A stretch of 64,000 bases of DNA from Herbaspirillum rhizosphaerae (GCF_001189965.1 NZ_LFLU01000007.1:170522-234521), one strand, 5' to 3'; positions 17,201-27,141 are shown, counted from the first letter of the stretch. Made by a program: numbers and translations. Notes: generated by a model from the letters alone, not told the origin.

Positions 17201-18865
17201 TCAGCCGTGCAGGCGGCGCGCCGACGCCATGCGCAACAAGCCGCGCTTGCCGCCTTCGGAAATTTCCAGCGTCTTCAATTCCAGCGGCGCCGCGCCGTCG
17301 GCAGATGCTTCACTGCCCAGGTCGGTCTTGAAAATCGCCACGGCGCGGCCCAGCGCCACCGACTGGTCGTGCATGCTTTGCGCGGCAGCCGCGGCCTGCT
17401 CCACCAGCGCCGAGTTCTGTTGCGTCATGTCATCGATCTGCTCGATGGCGTCGTTGATCTGGCGGATGCCGGCGCTCTGCTCTTCACTGGCGGCAGAGAT
17501 TTCCACCATGATGTCGGCCACATGCTTCACGCTGCGCACGATGTCCTGCATGGTGTTGCCGGCGGCATCAACAAGTTCGCTGCCGGCGTCGACCTTCTTG
17601 ACCGAGTTCTGGATCAGGCCGGCGATTTCTTTCGCCGCCGAAGCGCTGCGCTGCGCCAGTCCGCGCACCTCCGCCGCCACCACCGCAAAGCCGCGGCCCT
17701 GTTCGCCGGCGCGCGCCGCTTCGACGGCGGCGTTCAGCGCCAGGATATTGGTCTGGAAAGCGATGCCGTCGATGACGCCGATGATCTCGACGATCTGGCG
17801 CGAACTGTCCTTGATTTCCTTCATGGTGCTGACTACCTGCGTTACTACCGCGCCGCCCTGCATCGCCACTTGCGACGCGTTCAGCACCAGCTGGTTGGCC
17901 TGGCGCGCATTGTCGGCGTTGTGGTTGACGGCGTCGGTCAGCTCCAGCATGGAACTGGCGGTTTCTTCCAGCGTGCTGGCTTGCAGCTCGGTGCGCGCCG
18001 ACAGGTTGGCGTTGCCGTCGGCGATTTCGCGCGCAGCCACGGAGATGGCGTCGGAGCCGTCGCGCACTTGCGTCACCGCGCTGACCAGGCCGTCGCGCAT
18101 GTTTTGCAGCGCTGCCAGCAACTTGCCGGTTTCGTCCTGCGCGGTGCTTTCGACACGCACCGACAAGTCGCCGCCGGCCACGCGTTCGGCGATATTGATG
18201 GCGGCATTGAGCGGACGCGTGATGCTGCGCATGACCGAGTAGCCGACCAGCACCGCCAGCAAGGTGGCGATGCTCGCCATGGCGATCATCAACACGCTGG
18301 CTGCGCCGGAGACCTGCTCCGCCTCTTGTCCGGCCTGTTCCATGCCGCGGCCCTGGAAGGCGATCAGGTTGTCCAGCGCCTTGAAGTAGGCTGCCTGATA
18401 GGGAGCGATCTCGGGCAGGATCAGGTCGCGCGCCTGCTCGACCTGGCCGTCCTTGACCGCGGCCAGGAAATTGTTCAGCACCGGCGTGTATTGGCCGCGT
18501 GCGGCGCCGACGGCGTCGAGCATGCGCTTTCCTTCCACGGAACGGGCGTCTTTTGCGAGACGTCTGAGCGTCTCGTCGATCACGCCGCCGGCGCGCGCGA
18601 TGGTGTCCAGCTCGCCCTTGATCTCGTCGACGGTGCTCATGAACAGCAGGTTGCGCATGCTGCGCGCAGTCTCGTCGAGCGCGCCCTTGACGGCGTTGGC
18701 CATCACGGTGCGCGGATAAATGTCGTTGGCGATGCCGCGGATGTTGCCGTTGATCTGGTTCAGGCGATAAACCCCGATCACGGTCAGCGCCAGCATCAGC
18801 AGGATGACGATGCCGAAGCCGAGGCCCAGGCGCCGTCCTATGTTCAGGCGAGTCAGTTTTTTCAT
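17201..18865 (-). CDS. Methyl-accepting chemotaxis protein (4HB sensor)
   Basis: A 554-residue transmembrane chemoreceptor. TM1 at about 12-30, a periplasmic four-helix-bundle sensor at 35-190, TM2 at about 192-212, then HAMP ([20 protein letters not shown]) and a long coiled-coil signalling domain. The highly conserved hairpin tip ([20 protein letters not shown]) is intact. The C-terminus ends in MASARRLHG and lacks the NWETF-type pentapeptide, so it would depend on other receptors for CheR tethering. GAGGGGTAGC precedes the ATG. Ligand not predictable. Confidence 0.95.
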   Translation of the reverse strand: MKKLTRLNIGRRLGLGFGIVILLMLALTVIGVYRLNQINGNIRGIANDIYPRTVMANAVKGALDETARSMRNLLFMSTVDEIKGELDTIARAGGVIDETLRRLAKDARSVEGKRMLDAVGAARGQYTPVLNNFLAAVKDGQVEQARDLILPEIAPYQAAYFKALDNLIAFQGRGMEQAGQEAEQVSGAASVLMIAMASIATLLAVLVGYSVMRSITRPLNAAINIAERVAGGDLSVRVESTAQDETGKLLAALQNMRDGLVSAVTQVRDGSDAISVAAREIADGNANLSARTELQASTLEETASSMLELTDAVNHNADNARQANQLVLNASQVAMQGGAVVTQVVSTMKEIKDSSRQIVEIIGVIDGIAFQTNILALNAAVEAARAGEQGRGFAVVAAEVRGLAQRSASAAKEIAGLIQNSVKKVDAGSELVDAAGNTMQDIVRSVKHVADIMVEISAASEEQSAGIRQINDAIEQIDDMTQQNSALVEQAAAAAQSMHDQSVALGRAVAIFKTDLGSEASADGAAPLELKTLEISEGGKRGLLRMASARRLHG

Positions 18866-19104
18866 TTGCTACCCCTCATGTTCCATGATTCACAAATACA
18901 GAGATACGGAGATGCAAGCACACAGCACTCACCTGGCCGGCGGCTTCCCTCAAGAAAGAATCTATCCGTCGCATTCGGGATACCGGCCCGAACACAATGG
19001 ACAACTCTCAAAGCCGCCGGCAATCAGGCCCGGAACGCGGCGCCGGGGGAAGAGTGTTTTTCCAGGAACCACTCCCCGCCCCTGCGCAGCCTCCGGAGAG
19101 ACGC

Positions 19105-20181
19105 CTAGAACGTGTGGCGGATGCCCAGGTTCCAGGCGCTGTTGCCGCTACCCGCTTCGATCGAACTGCCGACGGTGTAAGGCGCACCGTTCTTGTTCTT
19201 GATGTGGGCATACATGGCGTACAGGTCGGTGCGCTTGGACATCGCGTAGCGATAGCCCAGCGCGAACTGATCCGCATCCTGGTTCAGCTTGGTCTTGTCA
19301 TCCTTGTGGATGTAGGACGCCAGGAAGGTATGCTGCACGCCGAACGGCACAGTCACGCCGACCAGCATGTCGGCGCTGTCGGTGGACGCGACGATGGCGC
19401 TGGTGCCGTAAGGGTTGGTGGTGTTGCGCAACGGCGAGCTGTTGAGACCCTTGTTGATACCGTAGGCGGCATGCAACTTGACCGGACCGAAGTTGTAGGT
19501 TGCGCCCAGCAGCGTGCTGCGGCCCGATCCCGTTTCGGTGGTGGTCGTGTCGTTGTTGCGACCGTGAAAGCCGAGGCGGACATACAGCGGACCGTTGGCG
19601 TAACCAACGGCTGCACCGATCTGGCTGGCGGCCTTGGTGCTGCCGGCGGTTTCGCCGAAGCCGTAAGCCAGTTCGCCCGTGACGCCGCCAAAGCTCGGCG
19701 ACGCGTACTTGACGGTGTTGTCCATGCGGCTGGCGCCGTTGCCGGTATTCGGCATCAGGTTGGCGGCATCGCCGGCATAGCCGGTGCCGAAAGGATCGAC
19801 GGCCGACAGCACCAGGTATTGCGGCGTGTACTGGCGACCGGCGGTCACCGTACCGAAGCCGCCGCCCAGGCCGACATAGCTTTGACGGCCGAACAGCAAG
19901 CCGCCCTGACCCAATGCGCCGGTGTCGTTCTGGAAGCCGGTTTCGAGCAGGAACAGCGCAGACATGCCGCCGCCCAGATCTTCCGTTCCCTTGAAGCCGA
20001 TGCGCGAACCGCCGCTGATGCCGCTGGTCAGTTTGGTGACATGACCTGCCGCGCCGCCGCTCTCCACCACCAGACCGGTGTCGATCAGACCGTAGATCGT
20101 GACCGACGATTGCGCCAGCGCAGGTACTGCCTGGATGCCGACTGCGGCAAACGCCGCTGCAGCCAAGACTTTATGTTTCAT
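19105..20181 (-). CDS. Gram-negative trimeric porin (OmpC-like, Burkholderiales type)
   Basis: A 358-residue outer-membrane porin. It has a signal peptide (MKHKVLAAAAFAAVGIQAVPALA) before QSSVTIYGLIDTG, the hallmark start of Burkholderiales porins. The PEFGG-like constriction region, alternating beta strands and the terminal aromatic F (LGIRHTF) needed for BAM assembly are visible. Length matches the 16-strand family. A promoter should lie in 20182-20394, but I could not place one. It may supply the adjacent ABC importer with substrate. Confidence 0.95.
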   Translation of the reverse strand: MKHKVLAAAAFAAVGIQAVPALAQSSVTIYGLIDTGLVVESGGAAGHVTKLTSGISGGSRIGFKGTEDLGGGMSALFLLETGFQNDTGALGQGGLLFGRQSYVGLGGGFGTVTAGRQYTPQYLVLSAVDPFGTGYAGDAANLMPNTGNGASRMDNTVKYASPSFGGVTGELAYGFGETAGSTKAASQIGAAVGYANGPLYVRLGFHGRNNDTTTTETGSGRSTLLGATYNFGPVKLHAAYGINKGLNSSPLRNTTNPYGTSAIVASTDSADMLVGVTVPFGVQHTFLASYIHKDDKTKLNQDADQFALGYRYAMSKRTDLYAMYAHIKNKNGAPYTVGSSIEAGSGNSAWNLGIRHTF

Positions 20182-20394
20182 TGAAACTCCCCGATTAAAT
20201 GAAATTGCGTCAAACCCAAAAACCGCTTACCGGCCAAGCTTTGTGCGCGCCCTTCCTCTTTGCCGATATGCGCCTGCTCTCCTCCGGCGACGACAATGGC
20301 CGTTGTCTTGTCGCCTTCAAAGAGAACTCCCGGACGCGCAGCGATGTCTCGTTCTGCGCGCCGCTATTCTTTTCCTACGCCGCCAGCTACACAG

Positions 20395-20982
20395 CTAGGC
20401 CGACAGTCGCTCGCGCGGCAGCTCGAACTTGTTGCTCCTGAATTCGTTCAGAAAGGCGAACGACGGATTGCTGTCGCCGATGAAGCCGAAGGACGAATCC
20501 AGCACGCGCGACGGCAGCCACGGATAGGGCAAAAACGATTGCAGCGTCTGCAGCAGGTCGCCGGCGATGTCGGCGATGAGCATCATGTGATCGATGCGGA
20601 TATGCATCTCACTGGCGCGCCAGAGTTGTTCCGGATGCTGGTTGAGCTGCCAGTTGTAGTAGCCGCGCCCGATGCGCAGCGACGCCGTTTCTTCTTCGCG
20701 CATCAGCACCAGCCACGGCAGTTGCTCGATGCGGCCGTTGCGCACGTCGAACCCGTCGCAGACGTAATAGGTGCGGCAGTGCGTAAAGCGCCTGGCGAAA
20801 TCGGTGACCAGCGTCTGCGCGATGCCGTCCGCGCCCACCACCAGCGGCGGGAAAGCCACCGCGCTGACCGAGGTCGAAATGCTCAGCACCGCGTTGGGTT
20901 CATAGATGTCGTGAATCAGTGAAGGACAGCATTTGTCTTTTGCATGGACGTAGGCTTCCAACAGGGATTTATGCGTCAACAT
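20395..20982 (-). CDS. NTF2/SnoaL-like hypothetical protein
   Basis: A 195-residue soluble protein. The N-terminal 140 residues look like an NTF2-like cone (YVHAKDKCCPSLIHDIYEPNAVLSIS, then alternating strands with RTYYVCDGFDVRNGRIEQLPW). The C-terminal part is less typical and contains a F-x-P-Y-P-W-L-P segment. GAGGAATTTT precedes the ATG. It lies 90 nt downstream of the DUF1445 gene in the same direction, so it is probably the last gene of the transporter operon. No catalytic assignment is possible. Confidence 0.7.
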   Translation of the reverse strand: MLTHKSLLEAYVHAKDKCCPSLIHDIYEPNAVLSISTSVSAVAFPPLVVGADGIAQTLVTDFARRFTHCRTYYVCDGFDVRNGRIEQLPWLVLMREEETASLRIGRGYYNWQLNQHPEQLWRASEMHIRIDHMMLIADIAGDLLQTLQSFLPYPWLPSRVLDSSFGFIGDSNPSFAFLNEFRSNKFELPRERLSA

Positions 20983-21072
20983 AAAATTCCTCGGTTCTTG
21001 GCGGGCGAACCCGCCGCTGGGGTGGATGGACGATCAGCCGATCTGGCGATCGCCGTTGCGCTTGTGCTTAGC

Positions 21073-21870
21073 TCATTCGTTCAGCCGGTCGGTCACGAAC
21101 ATCTTGCCGGGTGCGTGGGTGATGCAAAACGGCAGCCGGCTGAGTTCGGCCACATACTGAGGCGTCACGCCGCAGGCCCAGAACACCGGCAATTCGTCAT
21201 CCATGAGCTCGACCGCGTCGCCGAAGTCGGGACGCATCAGGTCGGCTATGCCGATGGCTTGCGGATTGCCGATATGCACCGGCGCGCCGTGCACCTGCGG
21301 CAACCGCGCAGTGATTTCCACCGCACGCGCGACGTCGCGGCTCTTGACCGGACGCATGCTGACCACCGCATTGCCGGTAAAGCGCCCGGCCGGCACGCAT
21401 GGCATGCTGGTCTTGTACATGGCGACGTTGCGTTGCTGCTCGATGTGGCGCAAGGGAATCCCACCCTCGATCAACGCGCTCTCGAAGGAAAAACTGCAGC
21501 CGATCAAAAAGCTCACCAGATCGTCGCGCCAGTAGGCGGAGATGTCAGCGACTTCTTTGGTCATCACGCCGTTTTCAAAGATGCGATAGCCGGGCAGGTC
21601 GGTCCGCAGATCGGCGCCGGGCGCCGTACGCGGTTCGACCGCGCCGGCTTCCAGCACTTCCACCAGCGGGCAAGGCTTGGGATTGCGCTGGCAGAACAGC
21701 AGGAAATCGAACGCATATTCCTTCGGCACGATCATCAGGTTGGCCTGGACGTGGTTGTCGGCGTAGCCTGCGGTCGGTCCGTCGAATTCGCCGCTGCGGC
21801 ACAGTGCACGCAGGTCGGCGGCAGACAGCGCATCGTCGAAAATCGCCATATCCATTTTCATGTTGCTCAT
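21073..21870 (-). CDS. DUF1445 putative hydro-lyase / D-glutamate cyclase-like protein
   Basis: A 265-residue protein of the UPF0317/DUF1445 family. Recognisable segments are PGYRIFENGVM near the N-terminal third, FLIGCSFSFESALIEGGIP, RNVAMYKTSMPC, VVSMRPV and ELPVFWACGVTPQ near the C-terminus. The mammalian homologue (DGLUCY) interconverts D-glutamate and 5-oxo-D-proline; bacterial members are usually called putative hydro-lyases. It starts 1 nt after livF, so it is cotranscribed with the ABC transporter. With the divergent oxoprolinase/hydantoinase it suggests handling of a pyroglutamate-like ring; this is inference. Confidence 0.85.
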   Translation of the reverse strand: MSNMKMDMAIFDDALSAADLRALCRSGEFDGPTAGYADNHVQANLMIVPKEYAFDFLLFCQRNPKPCPLVEVLEAGAVEPRTAPGADLRTDLPGYRIFENGVMTKEVADISAYWRDDLVSFLIGCSFSFESALIEGGIPLRHIEQQRNVAMYKTSMPCVPAGRFTGNAVVSMRPVKSRDVARAVEITARLPQVHGAPVHIGNPQAIGIADLMRPDFGDAVELMDDELPVFWACGVTPQYVAELSRLPFCITHAPGKMFVTDRLNE

Positions 21871-21871
21871 C

Positions 21872-22582
21872 TCACAGTCCTCCGAGGTAGGCCTTCTTGA
21901 TGTCTTCGTTATGCAGCAGCTCGTCGCCGGTGCCCTGCATCACGATGCGGCCGGTCTGGATCACGTAGCCGTAGTGCGCAATCGCCAGCGCCTTGTGCAG
22001 GTTCTGCTCCACCAGCAGGATCGACACGCCCTTGGCGTTGACCTGCTGGATGGTGTCGAGCACCTTGGTCACGAACTTGGGCGCGATGCCCCAGGACGGT
22101 TCGTCCAGCAACAGCAGGCGCGGCTTCGCCATCAGGCCGCGCGCAATCGCCAGCATCTGCTGTTCGCCGCCGCTCATGGTGCCGGCCAGCTGGTGGCGGC
22201 GCTCCTTGATGATGGGAAAGGTGGCGTACATGTCTTCGATCGACTCGGCGATCTCGTGCTTGTCGCTGCGCGTGTAAGCGCCCAGCTCCAGATTGCGTTG
22301 CACGGTCAGACGACCGAACAGGCGGCGTCCTTCCGGCACCAGCGACAGGCCGAGGCCGACACGATCAAATGGCGGTATTTTTCCGATGTCGACGTTGTCG
22401 AACATGATGCTGCCGGCGTCGACCTTGTTGAGACCGGCAATCGCGCGCAGCGTGGTCGACTTGCCGTTGCCGTTGCCGCCCACCAGCGCCACCAGGCTGC
22501 CCGGTTTGACGTCGATATCGACTTTGGACAGGGCCAGTACGCCGTCGTAGCTGGCTCGCAGATTTCTCACCTGTAGCATCAT
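21872..22582 (-). CDS. livF: LIV-type ABC transporter ATPase (LivF-like)
   Basis: A 236-residue nucleotide-binding subunit. Walker A is GGNGNGKST, the signature is TMSGGEQQM and Walker B is LLLLDEPSWG, with the LVEQN H-loop region typical of LivF. Its ATG overlaps the stop of the LivG-type gene by 4 nt (ATGA). The subtype SWGIAPK and the modest length are usual for branched-chain/amide importers. Third to last gene of the leftward operon. It energises uptake of an amino-acid-like or amide-like solute. Confidence 0.92.
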   Translation of the reverse strand: MMLQVRNLRASYDGVLALSKVDIDVKPGSLVALVGGNGNGKSTTLRAIAGLNKVDAGSIMFDNVDIGKIPPFDRVGLGLSLVPEGRRLFGRLTVQRNLELGAYTRSDKHEIAESIEDMYATFPIIKERRHQLAGTMSGGEQQMLAIARGLMAKPRLLLLDEPSWGIAPKFVTKVLDTIQQVNAKGVSILLVEQNLHKALAIAHYGYVIQTGRIVMQGTGDELLHNEDIKKAYLGGL

Positions 22583-23292
22583 TCATCTCCCAAATAGGCG
22601 GCGATCACATGCGGATCGTTGGATACATCCTGCGGCGAACCGTCGGCAATCTTCTTGCCGTAGTCGAGCACCACGATCTGGTTGGCGATCGGCATGATGC
22701 CCTCCAGCACGTGTTCGACGATCAGGCAGGAAATGCCCTGGTCGCGGATCTTCAGCACCACGTCGACGGTCTCGCGCACTTCGGTCGGGTTGAGGCCGGC
22801 CATGACTTCATCCATCAGCAGCAACTTCGGTTTGACCGCCAGCGCACGCGCCACGGCAAGGCGGCGCTGTTCGCTGATGGTCATGCTGCCGGCCGGCTTG
22901 TCGGCGAAGCGGCCGAGGTTGACGAAGTCCAGCAGCTCCTGCGCGGTGCGGCGTGCGGCGCCGACGCTGCGCTCGTTGAGGAAGACGCCGACCATCACGT
23001 TTTCCAGCGCGCTCATGCTGGTGAAGGTGCGCGCCACCTGGAAGGTGCGGCCGATGCCGACGCGCGCGCACTGCTCCGGCGTCATGCCGGAAATCTTCAT
23101 GTCCTCCAGCCAGATGTCGCCGGTGGTCGGCGGCGAGTAGCCGGCGATGCAGTTGAACATGGTGGTCTTGCCGGCGCCGTTGGGGCCGATCAGGCCGACG
23201 ATCTCGCCGGCCTGGACCGTGAAGGAAATATCCTGGTTGGCGGTCAGGCCGCCGAATTTCTTGTAGACGTTTTCTACGCGTAGCAGACTCAT
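22579..23292 (-). CDS. livG: LIV-type ABC transporter ATPase (LivG-like)
   Basis: A 237-residue nucleotide-binding subunit. Walker A is GPNGAGKTT and Walker B is [15 protein letters not shown]. The signature loop reads [15 protein letters not shown] instead of the common YGQQRRLE form; the [10 protein letters not shown] extension marks the LivG class for non-leucine substrates. It overlaps livM by 4 nt upstream and livF by 4 nt downstream, so the three are translationally coupled. The exact solute is unknown. Confidence 0.92.
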   Translation of the reverse strand: MSLLRVENVYKKFGGLTANQDISFTVQAGEIVGLIGPNGAGKTTMFNCIAGYSPPTTGDIWLEDMKISGMTPEQCARVGIGRTFQVARTFTSMSALENVMVGVFLNERSVGAARRTAQELLDFVNLGRFADKPAGSMTISEQRRLAVARALAVKPKLLLMDEVMAGLNPTEVRETVDVVLKIRDQGISCLIVEHVLEGIMPIANQIVVLDYGKKIADGSPQDVSNDPHVIAAYLGDE

Positions 23293-24338
23293 TTGGATTC
23301 CTCCCGGGCGGCGTTTTCCGCTTGCGCCTTGACGGCCTTGCGGCGTGCGAACGTGCTCTTCAGATAACCGAGGATGCCGTTCGGGTAGTACACCGCGATC
23401 ACGATGATCAGCGCGGCGTAGATGATCAGGTCGGTGCCGCGGCCGGAGCCGCCGAACATGGTGCGCGTACCTTCTTCAATCGCGGTCAGCAAGCCGGCGC
23501 CGACCAACGGGCCGAACAGGGTGCCGATGCCGCCGAGGATGGCGACCAGCGCCATCTTGATCGACATGCCGGTGCCGAGCACCGAGGCCGGATCGATGTA
23601 CAACTCCTTCTGCGCATACAGGCTGCCGCCCATCGCGGTGAAGAAACTGCTGACGGCGAACGCGATCTGCTTGTAGCGCGACAGGCTGACGCCAAGGCTG
23701 CGCGCCGCATCCGGTTCATCCTTGATGGCCCGGAAGTAGTAGCCGAGGAAGCTGCGCTCGATGATGAAATTGGCCAGCAGCGTGATCAGCAGCAAACCCA
23801 GCGCGATGTAGTAGTAAGGCTCCTTGCCGGCAAAGATCATGCTGGCCCAGCCGCCCTCGCCCATCGGAATGGTCAGGCCGACGGCGGCGCCGGCGAAGTC
23901 CCAGTTGGTGAAGACGATCTGGATGATTTCCGCCACCGCGATCGTGGCCATCGCAAAGTAGTGGCCCTTGAGGCGGAAGCAAGACCAGCCGATCACCAGG
24001 CTGACCAGCGCAGCGAGCACGCCGCCGACGACCATGGCGAGCCAAGGATTGACACCGTAGACCGAGAACAGGATCGCCGAGGTGTAGGCGCCGATGCCGT
24101 AGAAGGCGACGTGGCCGAGCGACACCTGGCCGGCATAGCCGCCGACGATGTTCCAGGACACGCCGATCTGCGCCGCCATCAGGATCAGGATCGCCAGGTT
24201 CTGATGCGACGGGCTGGTGATGTAGAGCGGCAAAGCCAGCGCGAGTACGAGCAGCGCGACCAGCAAGGCGTGGATTTTGTTGAAGCCGCCGGCTGACGCA
24301 CCCGGCGTCAGCGGCAGACTGGAAGTAGTTTTGAGCAT
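23289..24338 (-). CDS. livM: LIV-type ABC transporter permease (LivM-like)
   Basis: A 349-residue inner-membrane permease with about nine to ten hydrophobic helices and the conserved GYAGQVSLGHVAFYGIGAYTSAIL segment. The open frame continues far upstream through the antisense-free livH region, but the start at 24338 follows AAAGAGGAATCC, a strong ribosome-binding site; an ATG at 24353 is a second choice. The C-terminus is basic ([20 protein letters not shown]) and longer than usual. It lies 32 nt after livH. Confidence 0.9.
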   Translation of the reverse strand: MLKTTSSLPLTPGASAGGFNKIHALLVALLVLALALPLYITSPSHQNLAILILMAAQIGVSWNIVGGYAGQVSLGHVAFYGIGAYTSAILFSVYGVNPWLAMVVGGVLAALVSLVIGWSCFRLKGHYFAMATIAVAEIIQIVFTNWDFAGAAVGLTIPMGEGGWASMIFAGKEPYYYIALGLLLITLLANFIIERSFLGYYFRAIKDEPDAARSLGVSLSRYKQIAFAVSSFFTAMGGSLYAQKELYIDPASVLGTGMSIKMALVAILGGIGTLFGPLVGAGLLTAIEEGTRTMFGGSGRGTDLIIYAALIIVIAVYYPNGILGYLKSTFARRKAVKAQAENAAREESK

Positions 24339-24370
24339 GGATTCCTCTTTCATGTAGTTGGCGTTCAGGC

Positions 24371-25237
24371 TCAGGTCTTGCCCATCAAACCTTGCGGGCG
24401 GAACATCAGCACCGTCAGGAACAGCACCAGCACGATCGCCATCTTGTATTGCGGCCCGAGAAAGAGACCGCCCATCACTTCGATCACGCCCACCAGCACG
24501 CCCGCAATCAGGGCGCCGACCACGCTGCCGAAGCCGCCCAGATTGACCACCACGAAGGCGATCAGGATGAAGTTGGCGCCGACTTCCGGAAAGATCGGAA
24601 AGAAAGTCGACAGCAGCGCGCCCGCCACGCCGGCACAGGCGGCGCCGACGCCCCAGGCCAGGGCGAACATTTTTTGCGAATCGATGCCCATGAGCTGCGC
24701 CGCTTCCTTGTCGGCGGCGGTCGCTTCCAGTGCGGCGCCGAGCTTGGTGCGGGTCAGGAAGGTATAGATCACGCCGGTGACCACAATGGCGCCGATGCCG
24801 GCAGTCAGTTGCGGCGAGCCGATCTGGATGCCGCCGATAGCGACATGGCCGGCGACCATCGAGTTTTCGATGGTGCGAAAATCCGCCTTCCAGAAGAACT
24901 GGGCGATGCCGCGGAACAGGATCATCAGCCCGAAGGTGGTGAAAATCTGCGACACCATCGGCGCATTGGTGATCTTGCGGATCACCAATTTGTACAGCAA
25001 GGTACCGAGCGCAAACAGGAACAAGGCCGTCAGCGGCAAGGTGAAAATCGGATCCAGCGCATACAGCGCGAACAGCCAGAAGCTGGAATACATGCCGAAC
25101 ATCAGGAATTCGCCGTGTGCGAAATTGACAATGTCCATGACGCCGAAGATCAGCGTGAGACCAATCGCTACGAGCGCATAAATCAGTCCGATCAACAAAC
25201 CGGACGCCAGGGTCTGCACCAAAATTTCCCAAGTCAT
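24371..25237 (-). CDS. livH: LIV-type ABC transporter permease (LivH-like)
   Basis: A 288-residue permease with the LivH signature IYALVAIGLTLIFGVMDIVNFAHGEFLMFG at residues 19-48 and a coupling region KEAAQLMGIDSQKM. About eight hydrophobic helices are visible. It is preceded by the substrate-binding protein gene and a hairpin at 25301-25361, which may set the expression ratio between binding protein and membrane parts. Confidence 0.93.
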   Translation of the reverse strand: MTWEILVQTLASGLLIGLIYALVAIGLTLIFGVMDIVNFAHGEFLMFGMYSSFWLFALYALDPIFTLPLTALFLFALGTLLYKLVIRKITNAPMVSQIFTTFGLMILFRGIAQFFWKADFRTIENSMVAGHVAIGGIQIGSPQLTAGIGAIVVTGVIYTFLTRTKLGAALEATAADKEAAQLMGIDSQKMFALAWGVGAACAGVAGALLSTFFPIFPEVGANFILIAFVVVNLGGFGSVVGALIAGVLVGVIEVMGGLFLGPQYKMAIVLVLFLTVLMFRPQGLMGKT

Positions 25238-25300
25238 AAATTTCCCCTTAACGATATTTACGCGCCGTAAATACCTGCGATAAAAATTGAATCTGAGAGG

Positions 25301-25361
25301 AAGGCCGCAATGCTGCGGGCGTTGCCAATATTGCCGATGCTGCGGGCATTACTGCGGCCTT
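25301..25361 (-). promoter_or_regulatory. Intercistronic inverted repeat between binding protein and permease genes
   Basis: AAGGCCGCA (25301-25309) and TGCGGCCTT (25353-25361) are perfect 9-bp arms around a 43-nt loop that carries the direct repeat ATGCTGCGGGC. It has no T-run, so it is more likely an RNA stabiliser or partial attenuator than a terminator. Confidence 0.5.
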
Positions 25362-25382
25362 CCGTCGACTGCCTGAAGCTGA

Positions 25383-26669
25383 TTACTTGCGTTGATCCCA
25401 CTTCGGCATCGGCCACACGATGTCGCGCGTGGCCATGTCGAACGGCCAGACGGTGTAGTACTTGCCGTTGATGACCTGCAGCAGGATGCCGGAGCTCAGC
25501 GTGTTCTGGCCGTGCTCGTCGAACTTGACGCCCTTCCACGGCATGATCAGTTTGTTGCCGGGGATGCTGGTTTCCGACAGCGCCTTGCGGATCGCTTCCG
25601 CATCGGTGGAACCGGCGCGGTTGATTGCGTCGGCCAGCGTCATCAGACCGGTGAAGGTGCGCGACGAGTTGCCGGTGAAGTTGATCTTGAAGCGTGCATT
25701 GAACAGGTCGTTGACTTGCTTGATCAGCGGATTCTTGCCGGCCAGGTCGAGCGACCAGACGTCGCGGGTGATGATGTAGTCGGCGTCCTTGCCCAGGGTC
25801 TTGACGAATTCCGTGTCGATGAAACCGGCGTCGTTGGCCAGGATCATGTCAGGCGTGAAGCCCAGTTCCTTGTAGGTCTTCATCGACAGGATGGCGTCGC
25901 CCAGATAAGAGGACTGCAGCACGACTTGCGGCGCGGCGGCTTTGAGCAACTGCACTTCCGAGGTCAGCTGTGTGCTCTTGGCCGGATAGACGATGGTCTT
26001 CACCAGGTCGTAGCCGCGGTCCTTGGAGAGCTTGGTTTCCAGCTTGGTGGTCTCGTTGCCCCACAGGGTATTTTCGTTGAAGGCGCCGAGCTTGCTGATC
26101 TTGATGTTCTTCTTGGCTTCCAGCTCCTTGAAGAATTCGTAGAAGTTGGTGACGAACAGATCGTCATGCGCCGTGGTGCGGAAGAACCACTTGAAGCCGC
26201 GCTGGGTCAGCGACGCCGACGACGATTCCGGATTCAGGTAAGGCACCTTGTAGCGTTCCGCAACCTGGCTGGTGGTGGCGGTGACGTTGCTGAAATAGGC
26301 GCCGACCACGGCGACCACTTTCTCTTGCGTGATCAGGCGTTCGGCTTCGGTCGCGCCGACTTGCGGGTTGCCTTGCGAATCGGCGAACACCAGTTTGATC
26401 TTGGCGCCCTTCAGGTTGGGCAGACCGCCGCCGGCCGAGAACGGCAGGTTGGGCACGCTCTTGGCGCCGTTGTTGATGATGTCGGCGGCCAGTTCCAGCG
26501 CGTCTTTCATTTCTGCGCCGGTAGATGCCGCGGCGCCGCTGAGCGGATAGATGACGCCGATCTTGATTTCCTGTTGCTGTGCATGCGCCGAATAGGCAGC
26601 CATGCAAAAAGACACGGCGAGGCCGGCTTTTGCGAGATGTTTAGCGTGTTTGAAGACGAGACCTAACAT
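25383..26669 (-). CDS. LIV-type ABC transporter substrate-binding protein
   Basis: A 428-residue periplasmic binding protein of the Peripla_BP_6 class. The signal peptide is FKHAKHLAKAGLAVSFCMAAYSAHA, cleaved before QQQEIKIGVIYPLSGAAAS. The fold motifs EAERLITQEKVVAVVGAYFS and NPESSSASLTQRG are typical. The start at 26669 has AAGGAGCGTC upstream, so the 40 codons before it are not used. It is the first gene of the transporter operon. The subgroup (FRTTAHDDLFVTNFYEF) differs from leucine-binding proteins, so the ligand may be an amide, hydantoin or oxoproline. Confidence 0.92.
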   Translation of the reverse strand: MLGLVFKHAKHLAKAGLAVSFCMAAYSAHAQQQEIKIGVIYPLSGAAASTGAEMKDALELAADIINNGAKSVPNLPFSAGGGLPNLKGAKIKLVFADSQGNPQVGATEAERLITQEKVVAVVGAYFSNVTATTSQVAERYKVPYLNPESSSASLTQRGFKWFFRTTAHDDLFVTNFYEFFKELEAKKNIKISKLGAFNENTLWGNETTKLETKLSKDRGYDLVKTIVYPAKSTQLTSEVQLLKAAAPQVVLQSSYLGDAILSMKTYKELGFTPDMILANDAGFIDTEFVKTLGKDADYIITRDVWSLDLAGKNPLIKQVNDLFNARFKINFTGNSSRTFTGLMTLADAINRAGSTDAEAIRKALSETSIPGNKLIMPWKGVKFDEHGQNTLSSGILLQVINGKYYTVWPFDMATRDIVWPMPKWDQRK

Positions 26670-26979
26670 GATGAGACGCTCCTTGTTGTATCGATGAATG
26701 ACATCTAAAAATTCCCCCCACTGCTTGAAGCCTGAAGCGGGAGCTACCCAAAAATCACCACGGTTGCTGCCAATCCCCATCCCTCGCAAAAGCGAAGGAT
26801 GTGTTGATCCACTCCAGTCCGGTAAGCCGGCTGGACTTGTTTGCGCTGCTCAGCACGCGCAGTACGGATGCGATGCGGCCGCCTGCAAAGGCTGACCGGC
26901 ACGCAGGTGCACGACAGACCGTGCACGGCGCTGCTGAAGCTGCTGACTCTTTTCGATATTGCTGACGCTACTGGTGCTG
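26670..26979 (-). other. Leader region upstream of the binding-protein gene
   Basis: About 310 bases between a small possible gene and the binding-protein start. Short open frames exist on both strands but have no ribosome-binding site or recognisable product. A self-complementary stretch around 26720-26745 (GCTTGAAGCCTGAAGCGGGAG) could form a stem. I see no known riboswitch. Confidence 0.3.
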
Positions 26980-27141
26980 CTATTGACTGCCCGACTCAGG
27001 ATTCATCGAACTTGCCCGCTCTTGCCTCGTTCTTGCGCTACTGCTCGCCGGCATTTCGCCGGCGTCGAGGGCACGTTCAAAAATGGCGGCGGTGTGTGCA
27101 GTGATTTGCGGCCCGCTCTTTTTTGCTTGGTTCTTGTCCAT
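26980..27141 (-). CDS. Possible 53-residue leader-encoded protein
   Basis: An ATG at 27141 is preceded by TCAAGGAGACAAAAA, the best ribosome-binding site in the area. It opens a 53-codon frame beginning MDKNQAKKSGPQITAHTAAI and ending in MNPESGSQ. The first 35 residues (helical FERALDAGEMP) look protein-like; the rest is Ser/Arg-rich and looks decayed. It points the same way as the transporter operon. It may be a real small protein, a leader peptide or the stump of a truncated gene. I do not recognise it. Confidence 0.4.
   Translation of the reverse strand: MDKNQAKKSGPQITAHTAAIFERALDAGEMPASSSARTRQERASSMNPESGSQ

Noticed and set aside
23289..25232. A 647-codon leftward open frame
   Set aside because: Only the last 349 codons are LivM; the earlier part is an out-of-frame reading of livH.
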